Translations under genes and position numbers: made by a program
Notes under the pieces: generated by a model
What the model saw: the letters and a program-made list of their open reading frames with translations, nothing else
Databases searched by the model: none
Told to the model about the DNA's origin: nothing
In this document: one piece after another, positions 6,957 to 13,809 of the stretch
How the letters are laid out: each line of letters opens with the position of its first letter
Position numbering within the stretch: position 1 is the stretch's first letter
NCBI GenBank assembly: GCA_019114285.1
Contig: DXFT01000046.1
Location: forward strand, 1 to 32,523
Source of the DNA: Candidatus Odoribacter faecigallinarum
Lineage (GTDB): Bacteria > Bacteroidota > Bacteroidia > Bacteroidales > Marinifilaceae
Direction of reading: 5' to 3'
DNA: 32,523 nt

Positions 6957-9113
6957 ATGAAGAAAAAATCAATGCTCGTTGCAATGGCACTGCTCTTAGG
7001 ATGGATGGGGTGCCGCGCAGATGAAGGGATGTGGATTCCCATGCTGCTTAAAAAGTATAACATTGAAGACATGCAGAAACAGGGATTTAAATTGACTGCT
7101 GAGGATGTCTATAGTATTAATCAGGCATCGTTGAAGGATGCTGTTGTGGGATTGGGAAGGGAAGGCTATCCTTTTTCTCATTTCTGCACGGCAGAGATTA
7201 TCAGCGATGAAGGCTTGATGGTGACCAACCACCATTGCGCATTTGATATGATTCAATCCCATAGTAGTTTGGAACATAATTATTTGCGGGATGGATTTTG
7301 GGCAAAGGACAAGCAAGATGAGTTGGCTAATCCTGGCATTACGGCTTCTATTTTAGTACGCATGGAAGATGTTACTGACAGGATTAATGCCCAATTGACC
7401 CCGGAAATGAGTGCGGAGGAAAGGAATGCCAAAATTAAACAAGTAGCGGCAAGGTTGGAAGCCGAGGCGGTGAAAGGTACAAACCTGCAAGCTAACATTA
7501 AGCCTTATTTTAATGGGAACCAGTATTTCATGTCTGTATTTAAGATTTACAAGGACGTGCGTCTTGTTGGTGCTCCCCCTTCAGCAGTCGGCAAATTTGG
7601 CGGAGATACGGATAATTGGGTATGGCCTCGCCATACCGGTGATTTTTCCGTATTGCGCATTTATGCCGGGAAAGATAATGAACCTGCAAACTATTCTCCG
7701 GATAATCAGCCTTACAAGCCTTCCACGTTCTTTAAAATTTCCACGAAAGGTTTAAAGGAAGGGGATTTTACCATGGTGTTCGGTTATCCTGGTACGACGA
7801 AAGAATACCTGACTTCTTATGCCGTAGAACAAATACAGGATATTGAGAATCCTCATAAAATAGCCATCCGTACAGCAAAATTGAACATTATAAATGCTGC
7901 AATGGAATCAGACGAATTGTTGCGCATCAAATACGCAGCGAAAGCTGCCAGTGTTGCCAACTCCTGGAAGAAATGGCAAGGGGAGATAAAAGGTTTGAAG
8001 CGTTTTAATACAGTGGAGAAGAAACAACAGGAAGAACAAGCGTTCCGGCAATGGGCAGCAGGAAAGCCCGCCTATGCCCACCTTTTGGACCAATATAAAT
8101 CACTTTACGATAAGAGGAAAGATTTGATACTTGCACAGGCTTATCTGACAGAAGCAGGCAAACAGGGGGCTGAAATTGTCATGTGGAGTGCTAAGGTGTA
8201 TAATACCCTTGGCAGCAAAGAATTTATTAATAATCCGGAACAGATAAGGGAAAGAATCAAGGCTGCTGCAAAAGAATTTTATAAAGATTATGACCCTGCT
8301 ACCGATTGCAAGATACTTGTGGAAATGTTGAAACTGTATAATGAAAACCTTCCTGCTGCCTGGATTCCAGCAGAAGTGCAGGCTGCAATTGCCAAAAAAG
8401 GGGTAGAGGCATACGCTGCATCTCTCTTTAAAAATTCAGTCTTTGCTTCCGAGGAGGCTTTCAATGCTTTTATTGACAAAGTGGATGGCAAGTCATGCCG
8501 TAAATTGGAAAAGGACCCTGCTTATTATCTTTATCATTCCATAGACCTTTTTTATGCGGATAACATCTATCCGGAGTTGTCGCGTATTGAAAATGAAGTA
8601 AAGGTGCTGGATAAGACTTGGCTGGCTGCCCAGATGGAGATGCATCCCGACAAGCATTTTTATGCGGACGCCAATTCCACGTTAAGAGTGGCGTATGGTA
8701 AAGTGCAAGGATATGTTCCTTGTGATGCCGTTTATTATAAACATTTTACGACTTTGGCAGGCATTATGGAAAAGGACAATCCTGAAATTTACGATTATGA
8801 TGTGCCGCAACGCTTAAGGGAAATTTATGAAAAGAAAGACTTTGGCAGATATACCCAAGATGGGGAGGTGCCTGTATGTTTTATTGCCACCAACCATACC
8901 ACAGGAGGTAATTCCGGCAGTCCTGTATTAAATGCGGAAGGGCATTTGATTGGCATTAATTTTGACCGGGCATGGGATGGAGTGATGTCTGATATCCAAT
9001 ATAATCCGGAAATTTGCCGTAATATTTCCGTGGATATCCGTTACGTGCTTTTTATCATTGACAAATTGGCTGGCGCCAGCCATTTAATTGATGAAATGGT
9101 TATTGTAGATTGA
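6957..9113 (+). CDS. S46 dipeptidyl-peptidase, DPP11-like (Asp/Glu-specific)
   Basis: A 718-residue exported peptidase with a signal peptide (about residues 1-21), acting in the periplasm. S46 enzymes release dipeptides from peptide N-termini. The chymotrypsin-like triad is visible as His93 in TNHHC, Asp229 in HTGDFS and Ser653 in GGNSGSP. Residue 671, eighteen after the serine, is Arg (in INFDRAW). In Porphyromonas gingivalis this position is Arg673 in DPP11 and Gly673 in DPP7; Arg gives preference for Asp or Glu at P1. Length matches the family (about 700-720). It is the last gene of the operon that begins at 3528, followed by a strong intrinsic terminator. Confidence 0.93.
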   Translation: MKKKSMLVAMALLLGWMGCRADEGMWIPMLLKKYNIEDMQKQGFKLTAEDVYSINQASLKDAVVGLGREGYPFSHFCTAEIISDEGLMVTNHHCAFDMIQSHSSLEHNYLRDGFWAKDKQDELANPGITASILVRMEDVTDRINAQLTPEMSAEERNAKIKQVAARLEAEAVKGTNLQANIKPYFNGNQYFMSVFKIYKDVRLVGAPPSAVGKFGGDTDNWVWPRHTGDFSVLRIYAGKDNEPANYSPDNQPYKPSTFFKISTKGLKEGDFTMVFGYPGTTKEYLTSYAVEQIQDIENPHKIAIRTAKLNIINAAMESDELLRIKYAAKAASVANSWKKWQGEIKGLKRFNTVEKKQQEEQAFRQWAAGKPAYAHLLDQYKSLYDKRKDLILAQAYLTEAGKQGAEIVMWSAKVYNTLGSKEFINNPEQIRERIKAAAKEFYKDYDPATDCKILVEMLKLYNENLPAAWIPAEVQAAIAKKGVEAYAASLFKNSVFASEEAFNAFIDKVDGKSCRKLEKDPAYYLYHSIDLFYADNIYPELSRIENEVKVLDKTWLAAQMEMHPDKHFYADANSTLRVAYGKVQGYVPCDAVYYKHFTTLAGIMEKDNPEIYDYDVPQRLREIYEKKDFGRYTQDGEVPVCFIATNHTTGGNSGSPVLNAEGHLIGINFDRAWDGVMSDIQYNPEICRNISVDIRYVLFIIDKLAGASHLIDEMVIVD

Positions 9114-9131
9114 ACAGATAAAAAACCAAAG

Positions 9132-9168
9132 AAGTGGGGCTGTATCAAAATAGCCCCACTTTTCTTTT
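9132..9168 (+). terminator. Intrinsic terminator after the S46 peptidase gene
   Basis: A 10-bp perfect stem (AAGTGGGGCT at 9132-9141 with AGCCCCACTT at 9152-9161) around a 10-base loop, followed by a T-rich tail. It begins 19 bases past the stop codon. Confidence 0.85.
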
Positions 9169-9186
9169 GCCTTTACATCATTTTTA

Positions 9187-9350
9187 TCGTTAATCGTTCA
9201 TCTTTAACCGTTTTCACGGTGTATTCCCGTTCTGTTCCCGTATCATCCCCGGTTCACTTCTGGTGATACTTTGTTCTTCCTTTGGTTGGCATGGGCGGAG
9301 GAAGGGGGAATTTGAGGGTGTGTTACCTGGATAATGTTTGATTTGGTCCT
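9187..9350 (+). repeat. Dispersed intergenic repeat, copy A
   Basis: This element matches the reverse complement of 18401-18570 and the direct strand of 30920-31080. Shared landmarks in order are CGTTCATCTTTAA, TTTTCACGGT, GTTCCCGTATCA, CTTCCTTTGGTTGGC, GGGCGGAGGAAGGGG, GTGTGTTACC and TTTGATTTGGTC. The central 99 bases align without gaps to copy C with about 18 differences by hand count. It starts 74 bases after the S46 stop codon, just past the terminator, and runs in the same direction as that gene. No transposase or clear target-site duplication is visible. Confidence 0.85.
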
Positions 9351-9376
9351 GCCTTTTCCGAAGTGATGGCAGGCAC

Positions 9377-9406
9377 AAAAAGGGGCATGTCGATTTTGGC
9401 ATGCCC
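9377..9406 (-). terminator. Intrinsic terminator for the TonB-dependent receptor gene
   Basis: On the minus strand, a GGGCATG/CATGCCC stem (9400-9406 and 9383-9389) with a 10-base loop is followed by a run of five T. It lies 26 bases past the receptor's stop codon. Confidence 0.75.
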
Positions 9407-9431
9407 TCCTTCTTTCATGTGGTTTCGCAAA

Positions 9432-11564
9432 TCAAAGTTTGATAGTGAGGGAAATGCCGGCTCTCCGTGGTGCTCCGGATTGTCCCATTTCATTGTATGC
9501 TGTCAATTTGCTGCCTATGGGATTATTCAACATATAGGCAAAAAAGGCTTTGTCCAAAATGTTCTTTGCCCATACCCGCAATTCTAATCTCTTTCCCGAT
9601 ACTCCAGCGTTTAAGTTCCATAAAAAGTAAGGGGATTGGGACAAGGTATTGGCTTCGTCAAAGTATTGTTTGCCAAACCCGTTTACTGTTGTTGTTATGT
9701 CAAAATGCCGGAACAGGGGCAGGCTGACTTGTTTTCCGTAGTGAAATCCTGTATGGCAGGTAAATTCCGGCGACATGACAATTCGGTTGCCCTCATGTTC
9801 TTTTTCCTCGTTCCGGTAATATTTGGAATGGTTGTATCCTGCGGCTAAGATGTACGATAGCCCTGGCAACAATTCCCATTGCAAATCACTTTCCACCCCC
9901 CAGCTGTGTGCATCCCCTGCATTCTGGATATTAGGTCCCATCATGCCCATTACAAAGATTTGCTGATTTTGCCAATCAATGAAAAACGTAGCCGCGTTTA
10001 AAGAAAATCTTTTGTTACGTGCCCTATATTTTATGCCTATTTCGTAATTCCACAATTTTTCAGCATCGTATCTTAGGTTTACTTCCTTTGACATCATGTC
10101 ATTCACAATAATATTGTACCCTCCGGCTTTATAACCTTTGGCGATTGTTGCGTAAATAGAAAGGTGGTCATTGCATTGGTACAGGGCGGAGAACTTGGGC
10201 AACCAGGCTTGGAAATCTGCATTTTCCTCGGATGCATGGAATTCCTGAAAACCGTTTCCTCCTGTAAAAAGCACACTGTCCCGGTAATCCAAATTTGTTT
10301 TCTCATAATCATAACGAAGGCCAGCCGTCAGGCTCAAGCCTGGCAGCAAGCCGTGCAGGCAGATTTGCCCGTATCCGGCGATACCCCATGTGTCATTCTC
10401 ATTGACGTAATTGGCTTTCTCCAAAGGGACAGGCAATAACAATTGTTTGTCCTTCCCGAAATTGGCGACATATTTATTGGTTAAGCCCTTGTAAAAACCA
10501 AATACCCCCGCAGTCCATTCCAACCGGCTACCGCTGACGGATTGAATATTGATTTCTTCCGTCACCAGATGTTGGTGCGACTTTTTATTGTTATCGAACA
10601 CATCCAGGTAAGTGAAGTCGGCATCCAATAATTGTTTGTCTTTGCTCCAGGAATAAGAGGTTGCTGAGGATAAGTTGAATTTTTGCCAGCGCTTTTCAGT
10701 GTTTATGTGTGCAGATGCCAAGTCCCGTTTATAAGAAGACGGTACATTATAATTGACCCGGTATCTGTCCATTTTAAGGGAATCTATCCGGTAGTATGCA
10801 TAACCGCCATCATAGGAATCCAGGTAGTTTGCCCCGAAAACAATCTTCCAATCTTGTCCTGCATACCAGATGCCGTTATATTGTACATTCCACATTTCTG
10901 TTGGATTTGAGCGTTGGTCTGCATCGAATTTGTTGCGGAAATACCCCCGTGACCGATTGTAAGAAGCTGCTAACTTGCTGTAAACCTTTTTACCTGGCAA
11001 ATGAAATATGGCATGGTAATCTTGGGACAGGAAACTTGCTATGCCCAATTGGATTTCACCTTTAAATTCTCTTGCCGGTGGGTTGGTTTCAATGTTGATA
11101 AGTCCATTGATACTGTTCCTGCCGTAGAGGGTAGTCTGCGGTCCTCGTAGCACGTCAATTTGCTTAATGTCATATAATTCAAAAATAAAGGCATTTTTGT
11201 CGAATACAGGGATGCCGTCCACATATAACCCTACGGGCGGAGTACCTGATACCGTCCCGACACCTCTCATGTAAATGGGAGTGGAGAGTTTCAATCCTCC
11301 TTCTTGCATGTAAAAATTGGGAACCAAGCCTGAAAGGTTTCTTAAGTCGGGCGCACTCTCTCCTGAAAGCAGGGAGGGTGTGATAACGCTTAACGCTACG
11401 GGAATTTCCATGGGCGACAGCTTTCTTTTTTCAGCTTTCACGATAATTTCTTGTAGCGTTTGCATATAGTGGAATGTTGAGTCTTCCGGATGGAAAAAAC
11501 TGGACTTTTGAGCTAAAATAGGAATATGGATTAAACATATTAATCCGATGATTAGATATCGCAT
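9432..11564 (-). CDS. TonB-dependent outer membrane receptor
   Basis: A 710-residue receptor with a signal peptide (about residues 1-19, ending LAQ). EIIVKAEK near residue 39 resembles a TonB box. A plug domain (about residues 50-165) contains MRGVGTVSGTPPVGLYVDG and IDVLRGPQTTLYGRNSING, the usual plug landmarks. The rest is a 22-strand-type barrel ending in a C-terminal beta strand (RRAGISLTIKL). It lacks the carboxypeptidase-D-like N-terminal domain of SusC proteins and there is no SusD partner, so a siderophore, haem or cobalamin-type substrate is likelier than a glycan; the substrate is unknown. A small membrane-protein gene lies 92 bases upstream on the same strand, and a terminator follows. 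Confidence 0.93.
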   Translation of the reverse strand: MRYLIIGLICLIHIPILAQKSSFFHPEDSTFHYMQTLQEIIVKAEKRKLSPMEIPVALSVITPSLLSGESAPDLRNLSGLVPNFYMQEGGLKLSTPIYMRGVGTVSGTPPVGLYVDGIPVFDKNAFIFELYDIKQIDVLRGPQTTLYGRNSINGLINIETNPPAREFKGEIQLGIASFLSQDYHAIFHLPGKKVYSKLAASYNRSRGYFRNKFDADQRSNPTEMWNVQYNGIWYAGQDWKIVFGANYLDSYDGGYAYYRIDSLKMDRYRVNYNVPSSYKRDLASAHINTEKRWQKFNLSSATSYSWSKDKQLLDADFTYLDVFDNNKKSHQHLVTEEINIQSVSGSRLEWTAGVFGFYKGLTNKYVANFGKDKQLLLPVPLEKANYVNENDTWGIAGYGQICLHGLLPGLSLTAGLRYDYEKTNLDYRDSVLFTGGNGFQEFHASEENADFQAWLPKFSALYQCNDHLSIYATIAKGYKAGGYNIIVNDMMSKEVNLRYDAEKLWNYEIGIKYRARNKRFSLNAATFFIDWQNQQIFVMGMMGPNIQNAGDAHSWGVESDLQWELLPGLSYILAAGYNHSKYYRNEEKEHEGNRIVMSPEFTCHTGFHYGKQVSLPLFRHFDITTTVNGFGKQYFDEANTLSQSPYFLWNLNAGVSGKRLELRVWAKNILDKAFFAYMLNNPIGSKLTAYNEMGQSGAPRRAGISLTIKL

Positions 11565-11656
11565 AAAAATAATTTAAAATCAAAAAGTAAATAATAAGAT
11601 AGGGCAAAACGACTTGCCATTGGGGGCAATTGACCCGACAGGCCAAAAGACAGAGT

Positions 11657-11974
11657 TTATGCGAAACATGACGGGGGAGCGCGTAAAAACCCCAAGGAGA
11701 GGACAGGGGAATGTGTTTCAGAATCAGGCACGACACCAATGTCTGTCCTTTCAATTTCTTCAAAACCTGAATCTTCTTCTGCTTCTTTGCTTTGGGTAGT
11801 TTGGCTGATTACAATAACCGTTTCCGCCTTTGCCGGGCATTCGTAATGGACGCCTTGCGAAGGGATATTGATTTCCATTGCACCCCTTGCTCCTTTGAAA
11901 TAAAGGAAAACCACCAAAAAAGCAGGGAATAACAGGTAAATCATCAAGTGAGCCGATATACCTATTAAAAACAT
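11657..11974 (-). CDS. Small single-pass membrane protein upstream of the TonB receptor
   Basis: Up to 105 residues; I do not recognise the family. An N-terminal hydrophobic stretch (about residues 5-26) forms one membrane segment. It is followed by a basic KGARG turn and a polar tail rich in Glu, Ser and Thr. The -7 box at 11980-11987 lies only 5 bases before ATG 11974, which would make that start almost leaderless. ATG at 11944 (Met11) gives a leader of about 30 bases and still keeps the membrane segment, so the true product may be 95 residues. Same-strand position before the receptor gene suggests a shared transcript and perhaps an accessory role in uptake (inference). Confidence 0.62.
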   Translation of the reverse strand: MFLIGISAHLMIYLLFPAFLVVFLYFKGARGAMEINIPSQGVHYECPAKAETVIVISQTTQSKEAEEDSGFEEIERTDIGVVPDSETHSPVLSLGFLRAPPSCFA

Positions 11975-11979
11975 GGGGG

Positions 11980-12009
11980 CAAAATTACAAATATCTTCAT
12001 GAAAACAAA
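11980..12009 (-). promoter_or_regulatory. Promoter of the small membrane protein/TonB receptor unit
   Basis: On the minus strand, TTTG (12006-12009), an 18-base spacer and TAATTTTG (11980-11987) fit the Bacteroidales -33/-7 pattern with a slightly short spacer. It probably drives both the small gene and the receptor. Confidence 0.5.
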
Positions 12010-12100
12010 CACCCCGGACAGAAAAAAGCGTACCGGTTCTTTTATTTGCGATGCCCGAAACTTCTTGTTTAACGGGATGTAGCTTATGGGTTGCTTATGG

Positions 12101-12214
12101 GTTTCTTCGTCTTTCCGGGTACCTTACCGGTACCTTCCGGGTACCCTGGGGGTTCAAATATACTACCAAGGTACCAACAAGGTTCCCCCAAGGTACCCGG
12201 AAAGACGAAGAAAC
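12101..12214. repeat. GGTACC-rich long inverted repeat
   Basis: Arms at 12101-12125 and 12190-12214 are perfect 25-bp reverse complements, separated by 64 bases. Five GGTACC sites occur inside the structure (three towards the left, two towards the right), spaced in 10-13-base modules. An inner pair, GGGTACC-c/t-TGGGGG, extends the pairing. It begins 29 bases past the SOD stop codon and may act as its transcript end, but there is no T-run after the stem. A short direct repeat of GCTTATGGGT lies immediately to its left. The rest of 11988-12242 shows no gene. Confidence 0.85.
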
Positions 12215-12242
12215 ATCGAAGAAAGGCAGGGGAAAATAGAAA

Positions 12243-12893
12243 TTACTGCACTTTAATTCTTCTTTCCACCTTTTCCCAATCTACTAATTTCCAAAAATTC
12301 CCGATATACTTGGCTCGGGCGTTTTGCGTGTCCAGATAATAGGCATGTTCCCATACATCCAGCGTAAGGAGGGGATGTTTGCCTTCCGTCAAAGGATTGC
12401 CGGCATTCCCCAGTGCCAGAATCTCCACGTTGTCTCCGTTCTGTACCAACCATACCCATCCGGAACCGAACAAAGTAGCTCCTGCCTGGGTGAATTTTTC
12501 TTTGAAATCCTCCACGCTGCCGAAGCTCTTTTCCAACAATTGGCGAGCCTTTCCCTCCGGTTGGCTTTCCCCGTTGCCTTGCAGGGCTTCAAAATAGAAG
12601 TAATGGTTGAACGTTTGGGCTGCATTGTTGAACAATCCGCCATTGCTTCGGACAACAATTTCATGTAGCGGCAGGTTTTCAAACTCTGTCCCTGTTTTCA
12701 ACTTGTTCAGGTTTTCAATATAGGTGGCAAGGTGTTTCCCGTAATGGAATCCAATGGTCTCTTTGCTGATATAAGGTTCCAGCGCATCCACAGCGTAAGG
12801 CAGGGATGCCAATACGAATTGGTTGTCTTTATTTCTTGCGTTTACTGTCTCACAGCATAGCAAGCCGCAGTTGCATGTTTCGTTTTTCATCAT
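12243..12893 (-). CDS. sodB: Superoxide dismutase, Fe/Mn family (Fe-type)
   Basis: A 216-residue protein that converts superoxide to oxygen and hydrogen peroxide. Predicted metal ligands are His50 (HYGKH), His97 (FNHYFYF), Asp179 and His183 (DVWEHAYYLD). Gln93 in NAAQTFNH occupies the Fe-SOD glutamine position, so iron or cambialistic use is expected. I start it at ATG 12893 (MMKN), because the promoter lies at 12914-12945, downstream of an in-frame TTG at 12944. The protein has about 24 extra residues before the usual ALPYA-type N-terminus (here ASLPYA), with four cysteines (Cys7, Cys9, Cys13, Cys14), which is not typical of the family. It is divergent from a reverse rubrerythrin gene, which fits a shared oxidative-stress function. 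Confidence 0.94.
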   Translation of the reverse strand: MMKNETCNCGLLCCETVNARNKDNQFVLASLPYAVDALEPYISKETIGFHYGKHLATYIENLNKLKTGTEFENLPLHEIVVRSNGGLFNNAAQTFNHYFYFEALQGNGESQPEGKARQLLEKSFGSVEDFKEKFTQAGATLFGSGWVWLVQNGDNVEILALGNAGNPLTEGKHPLLTLDVWEHAYYLDTQNARAKYIGNFWKLVDWEKVERRIKVQ

Positions 12894-12913
12894 GGTTTTA
12901 AATTTTACTTTTA

Positions 12914-12945
12914 CAAATATATTGATTTTATTTGAAATACGCAAG
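12914..12945 (-). promoter_or_regulatory. Promoter of the superoxide dismutase gene
   Basis: On the minus strand, CTTG (12942-12945), a 20-base spacer and TATATTTG (12914-12921) match the Bacteroidales -33/-7 consensus well. The predicted transcript starts about 15 bases before the ATG at 12893, which decides the start codon. Confidence 0.7.
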
Positions 12946-12968
12946 GAAGATTATTTTCTTTTTATTTT

Positions 12969-12990
12969 ATAAGCGAAGCGAGACGCTTAT
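12969..12990. promoter_or_regulatory. Palindrome between divergent oxidative-stress genes; candidate operator
   Basis: ATAAGCG (12969-12975) and CGCTTAT (12984-12990) are perfect 7-bp inverted arms around 8 bases. The site lies 24 bases beyond the SOD -33 box and 88 bases before the rubrerythrin -33 box, a fitting position for an activator dimer. No T-run follows, so it is not a typical terminator. The binding protein is unknown. Confidence 0.4.
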
Positions 12991-13077
12991 GTTGCTTCAT
13001 GACGCCCGATTGAATGAAAGGTTTTATTTTTCATATTGAGAAACTGTGTCAATAACTAATAAAAAAGTTTGAAATGC

Positions 13078-13108
13078 TTGCAGTAAAGAGAAAACAACTA
13101 TAATTTTG
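13078..13108 (+). promoter_or_regulatory. Promoter of the reverse rubrerythrin gene
   Basis: TTGC (13078-13081), a 19-base spacer and TAATTTTG (13101-13108). The same TTGC-N19-TAnnTTTG layout occurs at the SOD promoter. The leader would be about 28 bases. Confidence 0.65.
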
Positions 13109-13142
13109 TACTACATATTTAATCAATAAAACAAAGAAAGTC

Positions 13143-13691
13143 ATGAAGAAATTTATTTGTACTGTATGCGGATATGTTTATGAGGGTGAGGAAGCTCCAG
13201 AATTTTGCCCGCAGTGTAAAGCACCGAAGTCTAAATTCAAAGAAATGGTAGAAACTGAGGGTGCATTGACTTTTGTTGACGAGCATGTAATTGGAGTTGC
13301 AAAAGGTGTAGATCCTGAAGTCCTTGAAGGTCTGAAGGCACATTTTAATGGTGAATGTACAGAAGTAGGCATGTATCTTGCAATGAGTCGCCAGGCTGAT
13401 CGTGAAGGCTATCCTGAAGTTGCTGAAGCATTTAAGCGTTATGCGTGGGAAGAAGCTGAGCATGCAGCTAAATTCTGTGAACTTTTGGGAGAAATGGTTT
13501 GGGATACCAAAACCAATCTGAAAAAACGGATGGAGGCAGAAGCCGGGGCTTGTGAAGACAAAAAACGTATTGCAACACTCGCCAAAAAATTGAATTATGA
13601 CGCGATTCATGATACGGTGCATGAAATGTGCAAAGATGAAGCACGTCATGGTAAAGGGTTTGAGGGGTTATATAACCGTTATTTTAAATAA
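13143..13691 (+). CDS. Reverse rubrerythrin with N-terminal rubredoxin domain
   Basis: A 182-residue cytosolic di-iron peroxidase. The rubredoxin domain comes first (Cys6, Cys9, Cys22, Cys25 bind one iron), followed by a ferritin-like four-helix domain with [14 protein letters not shown] and DEARHG motifs supplying Glu and His ligands of the di-iron site. Classical rubrerythrin has the opposite domain order. Family members reduce hydrogen peroxide, with electrons passed through the rubredoxin iron from an NADH-dependent reductase, and protect anaerobes during oxygen exposure. It has its own promoter at 13078-13108 and a strong terminator after it, so it is monocistronic. It faces the superoxide dismutase gene, whose hydrogen peroxide product it could remove. 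Confidence 0.94.
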   Translation: MKKFICTVCGYVYEGEEAPEFCPQCKAPKSKFKEMVETEGALTFVDEHVIGVAKGVDPEVLEGLKAHFNGECTEVGMYLAMSRQADREGYPEVAEAFKRYAWEEAEHAAKFCELLGEMVWDTKTNLKKRMEAEAGACEDKKRIATLAKKLNYDAIHDTVHEMCKDEARHGKGFEGLYNRYFK

Positions 13692-13711
13692 TCCGATGCT
13701 TAGTGATATTG

Positions 13712-13741
13712 AGCGCAACTTTCTAAGTTGCGCTTTTTTTA
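13712..13741 (+). terminator. Intrinsic terminator after reverse rubrerythrin
   Basis: AGCGCAACTT (13712-13721) pairs with AAGTTGCGCT (13725-13734) around a 3-base loop, followed by a run of T. Confidence 0.92.
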
Positions 13742-13809
13742 TGCTTCCATTTTAAATTCACTATAAAATTGAATGGTTACTTTGTCGTGTAATTTAAAAT
13801 TGATGAGTT

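Noticed and set aside
3528-9113. A defence island or phage-related operon
   Set aside because: All recognisable genes are housekeeping or envelope enzymes; no nuclease, helicase, toxin, integrase or reverse transcriptase was found anywhere in the window.
12101-12214. CRISPR array or leader because of short spaced repeats
   Set aside because: The GGTACC modules are 6-13 bases with no 28-36-base repeats, no regular spacers and no cas gene.
12894-12944. SOD start at TTG 12944, adding 17 residues
   Set aside because: This region contains the -7 box and most of the promoter, so it would not be in the mRNA.
13119-13649. 176-codon minus-strand frame over the reverse rubrerythrin gene
   Set aside because: Antisense shadow: Phe/Cys/His-rich composition produced by reading a good gene backwards, no promoter, and it overlaps a certain gene.
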